From NCBI RefSeq assembly GCF_002531755.2, contig NZ_CP034998.1, positions 1,116,001 through 1,180,000 on the forward strand: DNA of 64,000 nucleotides. Reading direction: 5' to 3'. Positions 19,033 to 27,893 of the stretch are shown here, one piece after another. The notes beneath the pieces are model-generated. The model made no database searches. It was not told the origin of the DNA and was given only the letters and a program-made list of their open reading frames with translations. Numbering within the stretch: the stretch's first letter is position 1; the number at the start of each line of letters is the position of its first letter. The position numbers were made by a program, and so were the translations under genes. The DNA comes from Rhizobium acidisoli. GTDB lineage: Bacteria > Pseudomonadota > Alphaproteobacteria > Rhizobiales > Rhizobiaceae.

Positions 19033-20070
19033 TCAGTGGCCGAAAGCCTGCACCGGCCGTCGCGGGTTGGACTGTGCGGCAAGAAGCGCCACGCGGGCAT
19101 TGGCCTGCAACTGGCCGGGCGTTGCCGCATCGGTGCTGAGCGCTACGCCGATCGAGATGGTCAGCCTGCCGTGATCGGCCTTGTCGGAGGTCGCAAAGAC
19201 GAGATTATCCTCGACCGAGGCGCGCAGGCGTTCGGCGATCGTCATCGCATCCTGCATGCCGACGTTGGAAAACAATAGCGCGAATTCGTCAGCCTCGGTG
19301 CGGGCGACGAAGTCGTTCTTCTTGATCGATTTGCGGAAAAGGCCGGCGAGCTTCTTCAGCAGCTTGTTGCCGGCCTGGGTGCCATATCTGTCGTTGAGTT
19401 CGGTGAAATTGTCGATATCGACCATAACAAGCGCGCTGCCGGCAAAACCCTCTTCGCGCTCATAGAGATCGGCGATCTCCCGGTTCAGCGCGATGCGGTT
19501 CGGAAGTCCGGTAATCCGGTCGGCCACGGCGGCCGATTGCATTGCCGAAATGCCGCGCTCCAGCGTTTCCAGCCTCTTGATATCGTCCTCCAGCCGGGCG
19601 CCGATTTCCATCTCCGCCGACAGCACCGTCGAGAGCGAGGCGGAGAGGTAATCGACCTCGCCGATGAACGCGGCAAGGCTTTGGTCGTCGTGGCCGGAGA
19701 CGGATTTCAGGATCGTGGCGCAGGCGCGTGCAAAGGCTTCTCTGTGTCGCAGCCCTTCTGCAAGCCGCTCCGCCGCTTCGCGCAGCAACCGGCTCGCCTC
19801 GTTCTGCGAAGCCTCGCCCGCCAGCCCGCAATGGCTGACGAGACGGTACTTCAGGCCGAGTTCGCCGAGCATCGCCTGTTGCGGCTGGGGTCCGAGTGCG
19901 GCGATATCCTGCGCGAGACCGGCATTGAGCCCGATGATTGCCTCATGAAAGAGTTCGTAGTTGCGCGGCAGCGCCGCGACATTCAAGCGCGCCATATGCT
20001 GGGCGATCTTCTGAATGTCGGCCATGGGCGCCGTGCGCGGCACCAGTGCGTTTGCGCTTGCATTCTGCAT
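19033..20070 (-). CDS. GGDEF domain protein with degenerate signature
   Basis: A 345-residue protein whose C-terminal half (about residues 185-340) is a GGDEF fold: ADRITGLPNRIALNREI, MVDIDNFTELNDRYG, and then RTEADEFALLF at the place of the signature, so GGDEF has become EADEF. Active diguanylate cyclases need the second Gly, so this one may bind GTP or c-di-GMP without making the product. The N-terminal half is helical and of unknown kind, without membrane segments. The start at 20070 has gaggga upstream. Confidence 0.85.
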   Translation of the reverse strand: MQNASANALVPRTAPMADIQKIAQHMARLNVAALPRNYELFHEAIIGLNAGLAQDIAALGPQPQQAMLGELGLKYRLVSHCGLAGEASQNEASRLLREAAERLAEGLRHREAFARACATILKSVSGHDDQSLAAFIGEVDYLSASLSTVLSAEMEIGARLEDDIKRLETLERGISAMQSAAVADRITGLPNRIALNREIADLYEREEGFAGSALVMVDIDNFTELNDRYGTQAGNKLLKKLAGLFRKSIKKNDFVARTEADEFALLFSNVGMQDAMTIAERLRASVEDNLVFATSDKADHGRLTISIGVALSTDAATPGQLQANARVALLAAQSNPRRPVQAFGH

Positions 20071-20211
20071 GACGATCCCTCGCGGCCCGGCTTGTCCCTT
20101 CATTCCGCTATGCCCTCAACGCTTTAAGAGAGGCTGAATTCTTGGGTGGGAACCGCTGGATTCGCAGCGAAACTGGCAAAGGCAGTTAATGACCTGTTGA
20201 TGCTGATACGC

Positions 20212-20721
20212 TCACATCCACTCGCGCCCCTCGCTGCGCAGGAAGTAGATGAGATCAAGCCCGAGGCTCGGCTTGCCGAGCGCCGTCAGCGTCATGTGGC
20301 ATTGGCCGCGATGATGGGTCTGGTGGTTGAAGAGATGCGAGAGCGCCGTCCACAGCGGCTGGGTGATCTCGATCGGTTGCGACACCGGCGAGTAGGTGAA
20401 GTCGGCGGCAAGCCTTGCCTCGTTAAGCACGCCGGTCCAGGCAATGATCCGCTCGTCTTCTGTCTTGCGTGCGGCGGCAAGCGCATGCCTCTCTTCATAG
20501 AGAATGGCATCGAGGCTCGTCGGCGCCTCGCCGGTGCCGGTGAAGCGCTTCATCCATATCCGGTCGGCGACCATCAGATGATTGAGCGTGTGATGCAGCG
20601 AGCCGAAGAAGGCGCCGCGGTCGCTGCGGAATTCCGCGTCGCTGAGATCGGCTGCGGCGGCATAGACCTGGGCATTGGCCCAGCGATTATAGGAAGCGAA
20701 CATCCTGTATTGCCTGAGCAT
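20212..20721 (-). CDS. DinB family protein
   Basis: A 169-residue four-helix bundle protein, MLRQYRMFASYNRWANAQVY being the typical DinB/YfiT start. Three His that would bind one metal are visible in SLHHTLNHLM and LFNHQTHHRGQ. Members include thiol transferases dependent on low-molecular-weight thiols; the exact reaction here is unknown. The start at 20721 has gggagaa upstream. It is divergent from the GST gene, which shares the 138-nt promoter region. Confidence 0.88.
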   Translation of the reverse strand: MLRQYRMFASYNRWANAQVYAAAADLSDAEFRSDRGAFFGSLHHTLNHLMVADRIWMKRFTGTGEAPTSLDAILYEERHALAAARKTEDERIIAWTGVLNEARLAADFTYSPVSQPIEITQPLWTALSHLFNHQTHHRGQCHMTLTALGKPSLGLDLIYFLRSEGREWM

Positions 20722-20859
20722 GCGGTTCTCCCTTTGGCCTATCGGCAGTCTAGCCAGTTTCCCTAGACGCGGGAGTGATGACGCCATGAAATTTCCTGAT
20801 TTGATCGCGGATGCTTTCTGTCGTGGAATGCTTGCAATTGCGATTTCGAAAGGAATGTC

Positions 20860-21549
20860 ATGACCAGAGCCCTCTATTCCCTCTGCGGCGCCGATCAACA
20901 GCACCTCTTCTCGCCTCATTGCTGGAAGGCGGTGATGGCGCTGGCGCATAAGGGGCTCGATTTCGAGGAAATCCCGACGACCTATGCCCGCATCCGCGCA
21001 ATCGGCGGCGGCGTCTCGCAGACCGTGCCCGTGCTCGACGACAATGGCCGGCTGATCCCCGACAGTTTCGACATCGCCCTCTATCTCGAAGAGGCCTATC
21101 CTGAGCGACCGTCGCTGTTTAGCGGCGAGGGCGGCAAGGCGCTGTCGCGCATGGTCGAGGGCTATTCGCAGATGATCATCCATCCGGCAATCACGCGGAT
21201 CGCCCTTCTCGATATCCACGCCAATCTTGACGAGGGGGATAAGGCCTATTTCCGCGAGAGCCGCGAAGCTCGTCTCGGCAAATCATTCGAAGTCGTTGCT
21301 GCGGGTAGCGAGGCGGAGAAGGCCGCCTTCGGCGCCAAGCTGGAGCCGCTCCGGCACATGCTGAAATTCCAGCCCTTCATCGGCGGGCAGGCGCCGCTCT
21401 TTGCCGATTATATCGTCTTCGGGGCGCTGCAATGGCTGCGTGTCTGCACCGGCCTCACGATGCTGGCCGCCGCCGATCCCGTCCTGGGCTGGTTCGAACG
21501 CTGCCTCGATCTCCATCAAAGCCGCGGCCGGACTGTGACAGCGGCGTGA
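20860..21549 (+). CDS. Glutathione S-transferase family protein
   Basis: A 229-residue protein with an N-terminal thioredoxin-like domain (YSLCGADQQHLFSPHCWKAVM, VPVLDDNG, DSFDIALYLEEAYP) and a helical C-terminal domain. The sequence resembles beta-etherase-like GSTs, with Ser/Cys rather than Tyr near the active site. It would conjugate or reduce substrates with glutathione in the cytoplasm; the substrate is unknown. It has the ribosome site aaagga and precedes ndk by 81 nt. Confidence 0.88.
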   Translation: MTRALYSLCGADQQHLFSPHCWKAVMALAHKGLDFEEIPTTYARIRAIGGGVSQTVPVLDDNGRLIPDSFDIALYLEEAYPERPSLFSGEGGKALSRMVEGYSQMIIHPAITRIALLDIHANLDEGDKAYFRESREARLGKSFEVVAAGSEAEKAAFGAKLEPLRHMLKFQPFIGGQAPLFADYIVFGALQWLRVCTGLTMLAAADPVLGWFERCLDLHQSRGRTVTAA

Positions 21550-21630
21550 AATTGCCGCCGACCTCTTGTTTTCGGGCGGTGGGGCGGGTAAAGACCGCCC
21601 ACTTTTCCCGAGAAAACAGAGGATTTGACT

Positions 21631-22053
21631 ATGGCGATTGAACGCACCTTCTCGATGATCAAGCCGGATGCAACCAAGCGCAACCTGACGGGCGCCATCA
21701 CCAAGATGCTCGAAGATGCCGGCCTGCGCGTCGTCGCCTCCAAGCGCGTCTGGATGAGCCGCCGCGAAGCTGAAGGCTTCTACGCCGTTCACAAGGATCG
21801 CCCCTTCTTCGGCGAACTCGTCGAAGGCATGACCTCCGGCCCGACCGTCGTTCAGGTTCTGGAAGGCGAAGGCGCCATCCTCAAGAACCGCGAGATCATG
21901 GGCTCGACCAACCCGGCAAACGCTGACGAAGGCACGATCCGCAAGGTTCACGCTCTGTCGATCGGCGAAAATTCCGTTCACGGCTCCGATGCTCCGGAGA
22001 CGGCTGCCCAGGAAATCAAGTACTGGTTCTCCGATACCGAAGTCGTCGGCTGA
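21631..22053 (+). CDS. ndk: Nucleoside diphosphate kinase
   Basis: Transfers the gamma phosphate from ATP to NDPs through a phospho-His. The 140-residue protein begins [18 protein letters not shown] and has the active-site His near residue 117 ([10 protein letters not shown]). ATG 21631 follows agagga. A strong intrinsic terminator follows, so it is probably a single-gene unit. Confidence 0.97.
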   Translation: MAIERTFSMIKPDATKRNLTGAITKMLEDAGLRVVASKRVWMSRREAEGFYAVHKDRPFFGELVEGMTSGPTVVQVLEGEGAILKNREIMGSTNPANADEGTIRKVHALSIGENSVHGSDAPETAAQEIKYWFSDTEVVG

Positions 22054-22098
22054 GACCACGCTTCGGCATTGGTTCGCAATGCCTTGAATTGACTCTCG

Positions 22099-22124
22099 AA
22101 AGCCGGGGCTTCGCTCCGGCTTTT
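22099..22124 (+). terminator. Intrinsic terminator of ndk
   Basis: Eleven-bp stem (aaagccggggc / gctccggcttt, one G-T pair) with a 3-nt loop, then T. It lies 45 nt after the ndk stop. Confidence 0.8.
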
Positions 22125-22141
22125 CTATGCCCGGACGTTCG

Positions 22142-22645
22142 TCATGCCGGGCATTTGTCGGTGTTCGAGAAATCGACGCTGCCGTCCGGCTTGAAGACCT
22201 CGGGGTTCTTGTCATAAAGCGCACCGACGACAAGCGGCTTACTCGGCAGCACGGTCTGGTCCAGGTCGGATCGGAATTGCGTCTTTAATTCCTGCAGCAC
22301 CTTGCCGTCCTTGTCGACCAGCCGGAGGCTCACGGAATAGGGACGGTCCTTGCGCACGCAATGCAGGTTTTGGCTCTGCAGCGCGATCTTGTCGTCGATC
22401 GGATAGATTTTCTGGTTCAGCACCAGCGGATCGCCGCCTTGAGGATTTTCGAATTCGGCGATGATGACCGAGCCATCGGGAATGGGGCCTGTCTTCTTCA
22501 GCGTCAGCAGATAGGTGGCACTCGCCACGCGATAGTTGAAGACGAAGAGATGGCCGGTGACCTCGACGAGATTTTCGGCCTGGCGCTGGCAGGCAGACAG
22601 CAGAAGGCTGGCCGCTGCCGCCGTTATGATCAGGTGTTTTCTCAT
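22142..22645 (-). CDS. Small lipoprotein of unknown function
   Basis: A 167-residue protein starting MRKHLIITAAAASLLLSACQ, with a clear lipobox at Cys 19, so it is exported and lipidated. The rest reads as beta-rich, with two further Cys (NLHCVRK, NTDKCPA) that may form a disulfide. I do not recognise the family. A perfect aaaggaggag ribosome site precedes it and its start overlaps the CGNR stop by 4 nt, so they form one operon. Confidence 0.85.
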   Translation of the reverse strand: MRKHLIITAAAASLLLSACQRQAENLVEVTGHLFVFNYRVASATYLLTLKKTGPIPDGSVIIAEFENPQGGDPLVLNQKIYPIDDKIALQSQNLHCVRKDRPYSVSLRLVDKDGKVLQELKTQFRSDLDQTVLPSKPLVVGALYDKNPEVFKPDGSVDFSNTDKCPA

Positions 22646-23187
22646 GGCGTCTCCTCCTTTTTGCGGCGGTAGTGCCGGTTCGCCTTGGCGCGGTTGCCGC
22701 AGACCGCCATGTCGCACCAGGCGCGGCTCCTGTTCTTGCTGCGATCGATGAACAGCCAGCCGCAATTGCCGCAAATCTTCATCCGCTCCGGATCCGGCAT
22801 GGCGACCAGCCGCAGCACCGAATGGGCGGTGGCCGCGGCCACGCTGCCGGGGCTTGCCTCACGCAGCACTTTTGCCAGCGCCTCCAGCAGTCCGGCCAGC
22901 AATTGGTCGTCGCCGCCATCCAGTATACGCTTACGGAAATAGCGGTCGATCGCTTCCCGCAGCGCGAGGAAATCCGTCTCGTTTTCCGCCGCCACCGGCG
23001 CGATATCGCCGAAGAGAGCCCGTTCGGCGCAGAATTCGGCGGCGGCGCGCGGAAAGTCCTGCATCTGGTCCCGAACCGCGAAGCGGTCGATCCGCCGCGT
23101 TGCATCGTGGCGCAGCACGACGCTGTTGGCGACATCGAGCGCCAGTGCGCCGCCGGCAAAGCGGTGAGGGGTCCAGGAAAAGCTCAT
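22642..23187 (-). CDS. CGNR zinc-finger protein (ABATE domain), likely regulator
   Basis: A 181-residue protein with an N-terminal ABATE-like domain (PHRFAGGALALDVANSVV) and a C-terminal CGNR zinc finger: CGNCGWLF, then RAWCDMAVCGNRAKANRHYRR, giving four Cys. Such proteins are thought to be stress-linked transcription regulators. The start has no ribosome site; TATAAT on the minus strand ends 6 nt before the ATG, so the mRNA is probably leaderless. It is divergent from the permease gene across a 40-bp palindrome that it could bind. Confidence 0.85.
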   Translation of the reverse strand: MSFSWTPHRFAGGALALDVANSVVLRHDATRRIDRFAVRDQMQDFPRAAAEFCAERALFGDIAPVAAENETDFLALREAIDRYFRKRILDGGDDQLLAGLLEALAKVLREASPGSVAAATAHSVLRLVAMPDPERMKICGNCGWLFIDRSKNRSRAWCDMAVCGNRAKANRHYRRKKEETP

Positions 23188-23191
23188 GATG

Positions 23192-23231
23192 AAATTATAA
23201 CTGGTGAAATGAATTTTACCAGTTATAATTT
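23192..23231. promoter_or_regulatory. 40-bp palindrome with two divergent -10 boxes
   Basis: Perfect 14-bp arms aaattataactggt (23192-23205) and accagttataattt (23218-23231); counting the centre, 18 of 20 pairs match. Each arm holds a TATAAT: minus strand 23199-23194 before the CGNR ATG, plus strand 23224-23229 before the permease. No good -35 is seen on either side. This looks like an operator for a dimeric regulator that controls both genes, with the CGNR protein as prime candidate (inference). Confidence 0.7.
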
Positions 23232-23251
23232 GACGACGCGGAGTGCATGGA

Positions 23252-24148
23252 ATGGCTTATCTTCTGCAGCAGCTGGCGAATGCGGTTCCGCTCGCCGCCC
23301 TTTATGCCGCACTCGCCTTTGGTTATGCCGTCGCCTTCGGCGTGACGAAGCGGGCCGACATCACCTATGGGGCGATCTTCGCTTTTTCCGGCCAGATCCT
23401 GCTGCTGTTCACTGAGCTTGCCTTCAACCGCTTCTGGCTGGTGCTGCCGGCGGCCCTTGCCGTCGGCGCCTGCGCTGCCATCGCCTATTCGCTGGCGGCG
23501 GGCCTATGGATCGGCCGTTCGATCATGCTGCCGCTGGTCAGCAAATCTCCGAATACGGTGATCGTCGCCGCCCTCGGGATCATGATCGTGCTGATGGAAA
23601 CCGCCCGGCTTGCCGCCAATACCCGCGCCATCTGGCTGCCGCCGTTTCTGAACGACACGGTCGTCTTCTGGAACGATGGCCCGTTCAAGGTGACGCTCAC
23701 CTATATCCAGCTGATCGACACGGCGCTGATGGCAGCCGTCGTCGCGATCGGGGCTCTGATCCTCAGGCGCACCGCCTGGGGCCGCATCTGGCGCGCCGTC
23801 ACCGATGATCCGTTGGCCGCCGAACTCTGCGGCACCAGCGCCGACCGCGTCTTTCTCGTCGCTTATGCGGCAGCTAGCCTCGTCGCCACGATCTGCGGCA
23901 TCCTCGCGACATTCTATTACGGCTCGATGGATTTCGGCGCCGGCCTGATGTTCGGGCTGAAGGTGCTGCTGATTGCGGCTGTCGGCGGCTATTCCGATCC
24001 GCTGCGCTCGGCCGGCGGCGCTGCCTGCCTCGCCGTCGTCGAAACCCTATGGGGCGCCTATGGCCCCTTCGTCTGGCGCGATTTCGTCATCTTTTCGCTG
24101 CTCGTCCTGCTCTTGGTCATGAGCCGCAGGGAGCGGGTGGTGCTTTAG
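23252..24148 (+). CDS. LivH-type ABC transporter permease (orphan)
   Basis: A 298-residue inner-membrane protein with about eight helices of the branched-chain amino acid permease family (LivH). It has LAFGYAVAFGVTKRADITYG near the N-terminus and a cytoplasmic loop RAVTDDPLAAELCGTSADRVF where the ATPase would dock. ATG 23252 has ggag at good distance. No ATPase, LivM-type permease or binding protein is next to it, so it must borrow partners or work otherwise. Substrate unknown. Confidence 0.85.
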   Translation: MAYLLQQLANAVPLAALYAALAFGYAVAFGVTKRADITYGAIFAFSGQILLLFTELAFNRFWLVLPAALAVGACAAIAYSLAAGLWIGRSIMLPLVSKSPNTVIVAALGIMIVLMETARLAANTRAIWLPPFLNDTVVFWNDGPFKVTLTYIQLIDTALMAAVVAIGALILRRTAWGRIWRAVTDDPLAAELCGTSADRVFLVAYAAASLVATICGILATFYYGSMDFGAGLMFGLKVLLIAAVGGYSDPLRSAGGAACLAVVETLWGAYGPFVWRDFVIFSLLVLLLVMSRRERVVL

Positions 24149-24149
24149 C

Positions 24150-24611
24150 CTATTTCCACTTGTCGCGCGCCGCGTCGTCGGCGTCTTTCGCCGCGACCCA
24201 GTCGCCCTCGGCGCCATCCCGACCGTGCTCCTTCTTCCAGAAGGGGGCTGCGGTCTTCAGGAAGTCCATGACAAAATTGGCGCCGTCGAATGCCGCCTGC
24301 CGATGCGGCGCGGCCGCGACGACGAGGACGATATTTTCGCCCACGGCGATCTTGCCGTAGCGGTGGATGGCGGTGAGGCCGAGCAGCCCGAAGCGTTCGA
24401 TGGCGAGTTCGCCGATGCGGGTCATCTCGGCTTCGGCCATGCCGGGGTAATGTTCGAGTTCGAGCGCTGCCAGCGTGCCACCGTCGTCGCGGCAGAGGCC
24501 GGAGAAGGTGACAATGGCGCCGACGCCGGGGTTGTTTTTAGAGAGGCCGTCGACTTCGGCTTGAAGGTCGAAGTCTTCGCGTTGAACGCGGATGGTGGGG
24601 GGGAGGGTCAA
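24150..24611 (-). CDS. moaE: Molybdopterin synthase catalytic subunit MoaE
   Basis: Large subunit that, with thiocarboxylated MoaD, adds two sulfurs to precursor Z to make molybdopterin. The 153-residue protein has VRVQREDFDLQAEV, GAIVTFSGLCRD and the active-site region PHRQAAFDGANFVMDFLK then PFWKKE. The start is TTG 24611, with the ribosome site ggggagg supplied by the adjacent repeat element, which separates moaE from moaD. Confidence 0.93.
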   Translation of the reverse strand: MTLPPTIRVQREDFDLQAEVDGLSKNNPGVGAIVTFSGLCRDDGGTLAALELEHYPGMAEAEMTRIGELAIERFGLLGLTAIHRYGKIAVGENIVLVVAAAPHRQAAFDGANFVMDFLKTAAPFWKKEHGRDGAEGDWVAAKDADDAARDKWK

Positions 24612-24616
24612 TGCAA

Positions 24617-24779
24617 CCTCCCCCTTCTCCCCAGCGGGGAGAAGATGTCCGAAGGACAGATGAGGGGGGTGAGCGGCAAAAGCCGCGAACGCACTGAGCG
24701 CAAGCGAAGGGCAGCGTTGTTCCCAGCGGCCCCCTCATCCGCCCTTCGGGCACCTTCTCCCCGAGGGGAGAAGGGGGAA
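24617..24779. repeat. RIME-like intergenic palindromic element between moaD and moaE
   Basis: Two related arms in opposite orientation (24617-24668 and 24730-24779), each itself a hairpin built on cttctcccc / ggggagaag, around a 61-nt spacer. The arms are about 85% alike by eye. Structure and position fit the rhizobial intergenic mosaic elements. The end near moaE contains the ribosome site used by that gene. Confidence 0.7.
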
Positions 24780-24804
24780 CATGCCGCGCCCGCCCTCATC
24801 TCGC

Positions 24805-25059
24805 TCACCCCCCCGTCATCGGCGGAAATATCCCGATCTCCAGCGCGCCTGCTATCGGCTCGTCATGCTCGACATGCTCCATGTCGAGCGCCACGCGGAT
24901 CACGTCGGGATATTGAAGTGCGGACTCATATTCTTCGCCCAGCGTCTTCAAATGATTCAGAAGATCGGTCACGGTAACGACGGAGGAGGGGAGGTCGATC
25001 TCCTCCTCGCCTTTGCCGATGCGCTCGCGCACCCATGCGAAATAGACAAGCCGCGTCAT
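24805..25059 (-). CDS. moaD: Molybdopterin synthase sulfur carrier MoaD
   Basis: An 84-residue ubiquitin-like protein that ends in PPMTGG, the C-terminal Gly-Gly that is adenylated and thiocarboxylated. It begins MTRLVYFAWVRERIG. The start overlaps the pgsA stop by 4 nt. Partner of MoaE. Confidence 0.94.
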   Translation of the reverse strand: MTRLVYFAWVRERIGKGEEEIDLPSSVVTVTDLLNHLKTLGEEYESALQYPDVIRVALDMEHVEHDEPIAGALEIGIFPPMTGG

Positions 25060-25646
25060 TCCTCGTCATCCACGATATGTTTCAGCCCGGCACGGAAATA
25101 ATCATAGCCTGTATAGATGGTCAGCAGTGCGGCAATCCACAGCAGCGCGATGCCGGTCTGCGTCGTATAGGGGAAAATCTCGTCGCCGGCAGGTCCGGCG
25201 AGCAGGAAGGCGATGGCGACGAGTTGCAGCGTCGTCTTCCACTTGGCGATCCGCGTCACCGGCACGCTGACTTTCAGCGCCGCCAGATATTCGCGCAAGC
25301 CGGACACCAGGATCTCGCGGCAGAGAATGGTGATCGCCGCCCAGATCGACCAGCCGGCAATCGTTTGGTCGGCCGCGACCAGGAGCAGGATCGAGGCGAC
25401 CAGCAGCTTGTCGGCGATCGGATCGAGCATGCGGCCGATATTCGAGGTCTGATTCCAGATGCGCGCGAGATAGCCGTCGAGGAAATCGGTGATCGAGGCG
25501 ATGACGAAGATCCACAGCGCCACCCAGCGCGCCGTGTTACTGATCGACAGCCTGCCCTCGATGAAGAAGCAGAGAACGATCAGCGGTACCGCGAGGATAC
25601 GGCCGTAGGTCAGGAGGTTGGGGATGCTGTACGCACGCGATGCCAT
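25056..25646 (-). CDS. pgsA: CDP-diacylglycerol--glycerol-3-phosphate 3-phosphatidyltransferase
   Basis: Makes phosphatidylglycerol phosphate in the inner membrane. The 196-residue protein has about four to five helices and the CDP-alcohol phosphotransferase motif D-G-x2-A-R-x8-G-x3-D-x3-D (DGYLAR...GRMLDPIAD). It begins MASRAYSIPNLLTYGRIL. The pgsA-moaD-moaE order after uvrC is usual in rhizobia. Confidence 0.94.
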   Translation of the reverse strand: MASRAYSIPNLLTYGRILAVPLIVLCFFIEGRLSISNTARWVALWIFVIASITDFLDGYLARIWNQTSNIGRMLDPIADKLLVASILLLVAADQTIAGWSIWAAITILCREILVSGLREYLAALKVSVPVTRIAKWKTTLQLVAIAFLLAGPAGDEIFPYTTQTGIALLWIAALLTIYTGYDYFRAGLKHIVDDEE

Positions 25647-25676
25647 GGGATCGTTTCTCTGACTTGATGCGCCGCT

Positions 25677-25726
25677 GCAGCGCCGCGCGTCTTTTCAGGA
25701 CGCTGTAACACTTTGAATCGACGCAT
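25677..25726 (+). repeat. Degenerate copy of a dispersed intergenic motif
   Basis: Contains agcgccgcgcgtc and cgctgtaacactttgaa. Similar cores are at 48091-48132 (plus) and 63408-63430 (minus). It lies between uvrC and pgsA. The rest of the 204-nt gap shows no gene. Confidence 0.4.
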
Positions 25727-25850
25727 CGGGCTTTTCTGATATCGAGTCCGATTTTCGGGCCGATGCGGTAGATGACGGCTTTGACCGCGGACCGTCAACA
25801 TTCTTTCTGTCTTTTCACTGCCTTTGCGTGGAATTTGCGACGGGCGCCGG

Positions 25851-27893
25851 TTATTTCGCGGCGTCGTCGTGGAAATGGTTGTAGACCTGCTTGGCGACGG
25901 CTTCCGAAATGCCTTCCACCGCCATCAGGTCGGAGAGTGCGGCGCGCGAAACCGCTTTTGCCGTGCCGAAATGCTGAAGCAGCGCGCGTTTGCGCGATGG
26001 GCCGATGCCGCCGATCTCGTCGAGCGGGTTCTTGACCATTTCCTTCTTGCGGCGGGCCCGGTGAGAGCCGATCGCGAAACGATGCGCCTCGTCGCGCATG
26101 CGCTGGACGAAATAGAGCACCGGATCGCGCGGCGGCAGGGTAAAGCTCTCGCGTCCTGGCGGAAAGAAGCGCTCGCGCCCGGCATCGCGGTCGACACCCT
26201 TGGCGATGCCGATCGCCGTCACACTGTCGGTGATGCCGAGTTCGGTGAGGATGGCGCGCACCGCCGTCATCTGCCCCTGGCCGCCGTCGATGAGGATCAC
26301 GTCGGGCCAGGTCGGAAACGGCATGTCGGCGGCGTCGGCTGCGGTTGCCTGCGCCGTCCGGTCGGGAATGCCTTCTTCCTTGATCAGCCGCGAGAAACGC
26401 CGCGTCATCACCTCCTTCATCATGCCGAAGTCGTCGCCGGGGGTGATGTCGGTCGATTTGATGTTGAACTTGCGGTACTGGTTCTTGACGAAACCTTCCG
26501 GCCCCGCGACCACCATGCCGCCGACGGCATTGGTGCCCATGATATGCGAGTTGTCGTAGATCTCGATGCGCTGCGGCGCATAGGCAAGCCCGAACGTGTC
26601 CTTGAAGCCTTCCAGCAGCCGCGACTGCGACGCCGTTTCGGCAAGCTTTCGCCCATGCGCCTCGCGCGCATTGCCGACGACATGGTCGACGAGATCGCGT
26701 TTCTCACCGCGCCGCGGCACAAGGATCGCAACCTTGTGGCCGGCCTTTTCGCTGAGCGCTGCGGCAAGCAGCTCCATCTCTTCGATCGTTTCCGACAGCA
26801 TGATCTGCTTCGGCACCGGCTTGTCGTCGTAGAACTGCGCGAGGAAGGCATTCAGCACTTCGGCGCCGGAAAGCTGCGGATCGGCCTTGGGGAAATAGGC
26901 GCGGTTGCCCCAGTTCTGGCCGGTGCGGAAGAAGAACACCTGGATGCAGGAGACGCCGCCTTCGTGATGGATGGCGAAAACATCCGCCTCTTCGACGCCG
27001 GCCGGATTGATGCCCTGGTGGCTCTGCACATGCGAAAGTGCCGCCAGGCGGTCGCGATAGATTGCCGCCCGCTCGAAATCGAGGTCCTCGGCCGCCTGGT
27101 TCATGGCTTCGGCCATGTGCGACTTCACCTTCTGGCTCTTGCCGGAGAGGAAATCCTTCGCCTCCTGCACCAGTTCGCCGTAACCCCCGTCGCTGACCTC
27201 ATGGGTGCACGGCCCGGAACAGCGCTTGATCTGATAGAGCAGGCAGGGACGCGTGCGTGTTTCGAAGACGCTGTCGGTGCAGGTGCGGATCAGGAAGGCG
27301 CGCTGCAGCGAATTGATCGTCCGCCCGACCGCGCCGGCCGAAGCGAAGGGCCCGAAGTAATCACCCTTTCTGGCTCGCGCGCCGCGATGCTTGAAAATGG
27401 CCGGCGCCCGGTGATCCCCGGTGATGAGGATATAGGGAAAGGACTTGTCGTCGCGCAGCAGCACGTTAAAGCGCGGCCGCAAGCGCTTGATCAGATTCGC
27501 TTCCAGGAGAAGCGCTTCGGTTTCCGTGCGCGTCGTCACGAATTCCATATTCGCAGTCTGGCGCACCATCTGGGCGATGCGGTTGGAATGCACGCGGCCG
27601 ACGGCGTAGTTGCCGACGCGCTTCTTCAGGCTGCGCGCCTTGCCGACATAGAGCACGTCGCCCTCGGCATTGAACATGCGGTAGACGCCGGGGCTGTTCG
27701 GCAGCCGCTTGACGAATTCGCCGATCAGCTCGGCGCCGATGAGGCCGGTCTCGTTGAGGCTCCCGGCGTTCCAGTCGACCGCAGTCGCAAGCGGGGCAGC
27801 AGTGGAAAGGTCGCCTTCCACCTCGATCTCGTCTTCGCTCTCATCCGTATCGTCGTAGAGAACGCCGCCATCCGGCAGCTTTCGTCCATTCAT
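25851..27893 (-). CDS. uvrC: Excinuclease ABC subunit C
   Basis: Nuclease of nucleotide excision repair that cuts on both sides of the lesion. The 680-residue protein has a GIY-YIG domain ([23 protein letters not shown]), a UVR segment near residue 250, the RNase H-like domain with [16 protein letters not shown] and IDGGQGQM, and a C-terminal HhH ([25 protein letters not shown]). About 55 acidic residues precede the GIY-YIG domain. The start overlaps the SDR stop by 4 nt. Confidence 0.95.
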   Translation of the reverse strand: MNGRKLPDGGVLYDDTDESEDEIEVEGDLSTAAPLATAVDWNAGSLNETGLIGAELIGEFVKRLPNSPGVYRMFNAEGDVLYVGKARSLKKRVGNYAVGRVHSNRIAQMVRQTANMEFVTTRTETEALLLEANLIKRLRPRFNVLLRDDKSFPYILITGDHRAPAIFKHRGARARKGDYFGPFASAGAVGRTINSLQRAFLIRTCTDSVFETRTRPCLLYQIKRCSGPCTHEVSDGGYGELVQEAKDFLSGKSQKVKSHMAEAMNQAAEDLDFERAAIYRDRLAALSHVQSHQGINPAGVEEADVFAIHHEGGVSCIQVFFFRTGQNWGNRAYFPKADPQLSGAEVLNAFLAQFYDDKPVPKQIMLSETIEEMELLAAALSEKAGHKVAILVPRRGEKRDLVDHVVGNAREAHGRKLAETASQSRLLEGFKDTFGLAYAPQRIEIYDNSHIMGTNAVGGMVVAGPEGFVKNQYRKFNIKSTDITPGDDFGMMKEVMTRRFSRLIKEEGIPDRTAQATAADAADMPFPTWPDVILIDGGQGQMTAVRAILTELGITDSVTAIGIAKGVDRDAGRERFFPPGRESFTLPPRDPVLYFVQRMRDEAHRFAIGSHRARRKKEMVKNPLDEIGGIGPSRKRALLQHFGTAKAVSRAALSDLMAVEGISEAVAKQVYNHFHDDAAK

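Noticed and set aside
20212..21219. Longer reading of the DinB gene by 166 codons
   Set aside because: The extension runs opposite the GST gene, and MLRQYRMFASYNRWAN with gggagaa upstream is the natural start.
24538..24808. Small open frames within the moaD-moaE repeat
   Set aside because: They arise from the palindromic arms and have no ribosome site of their own.
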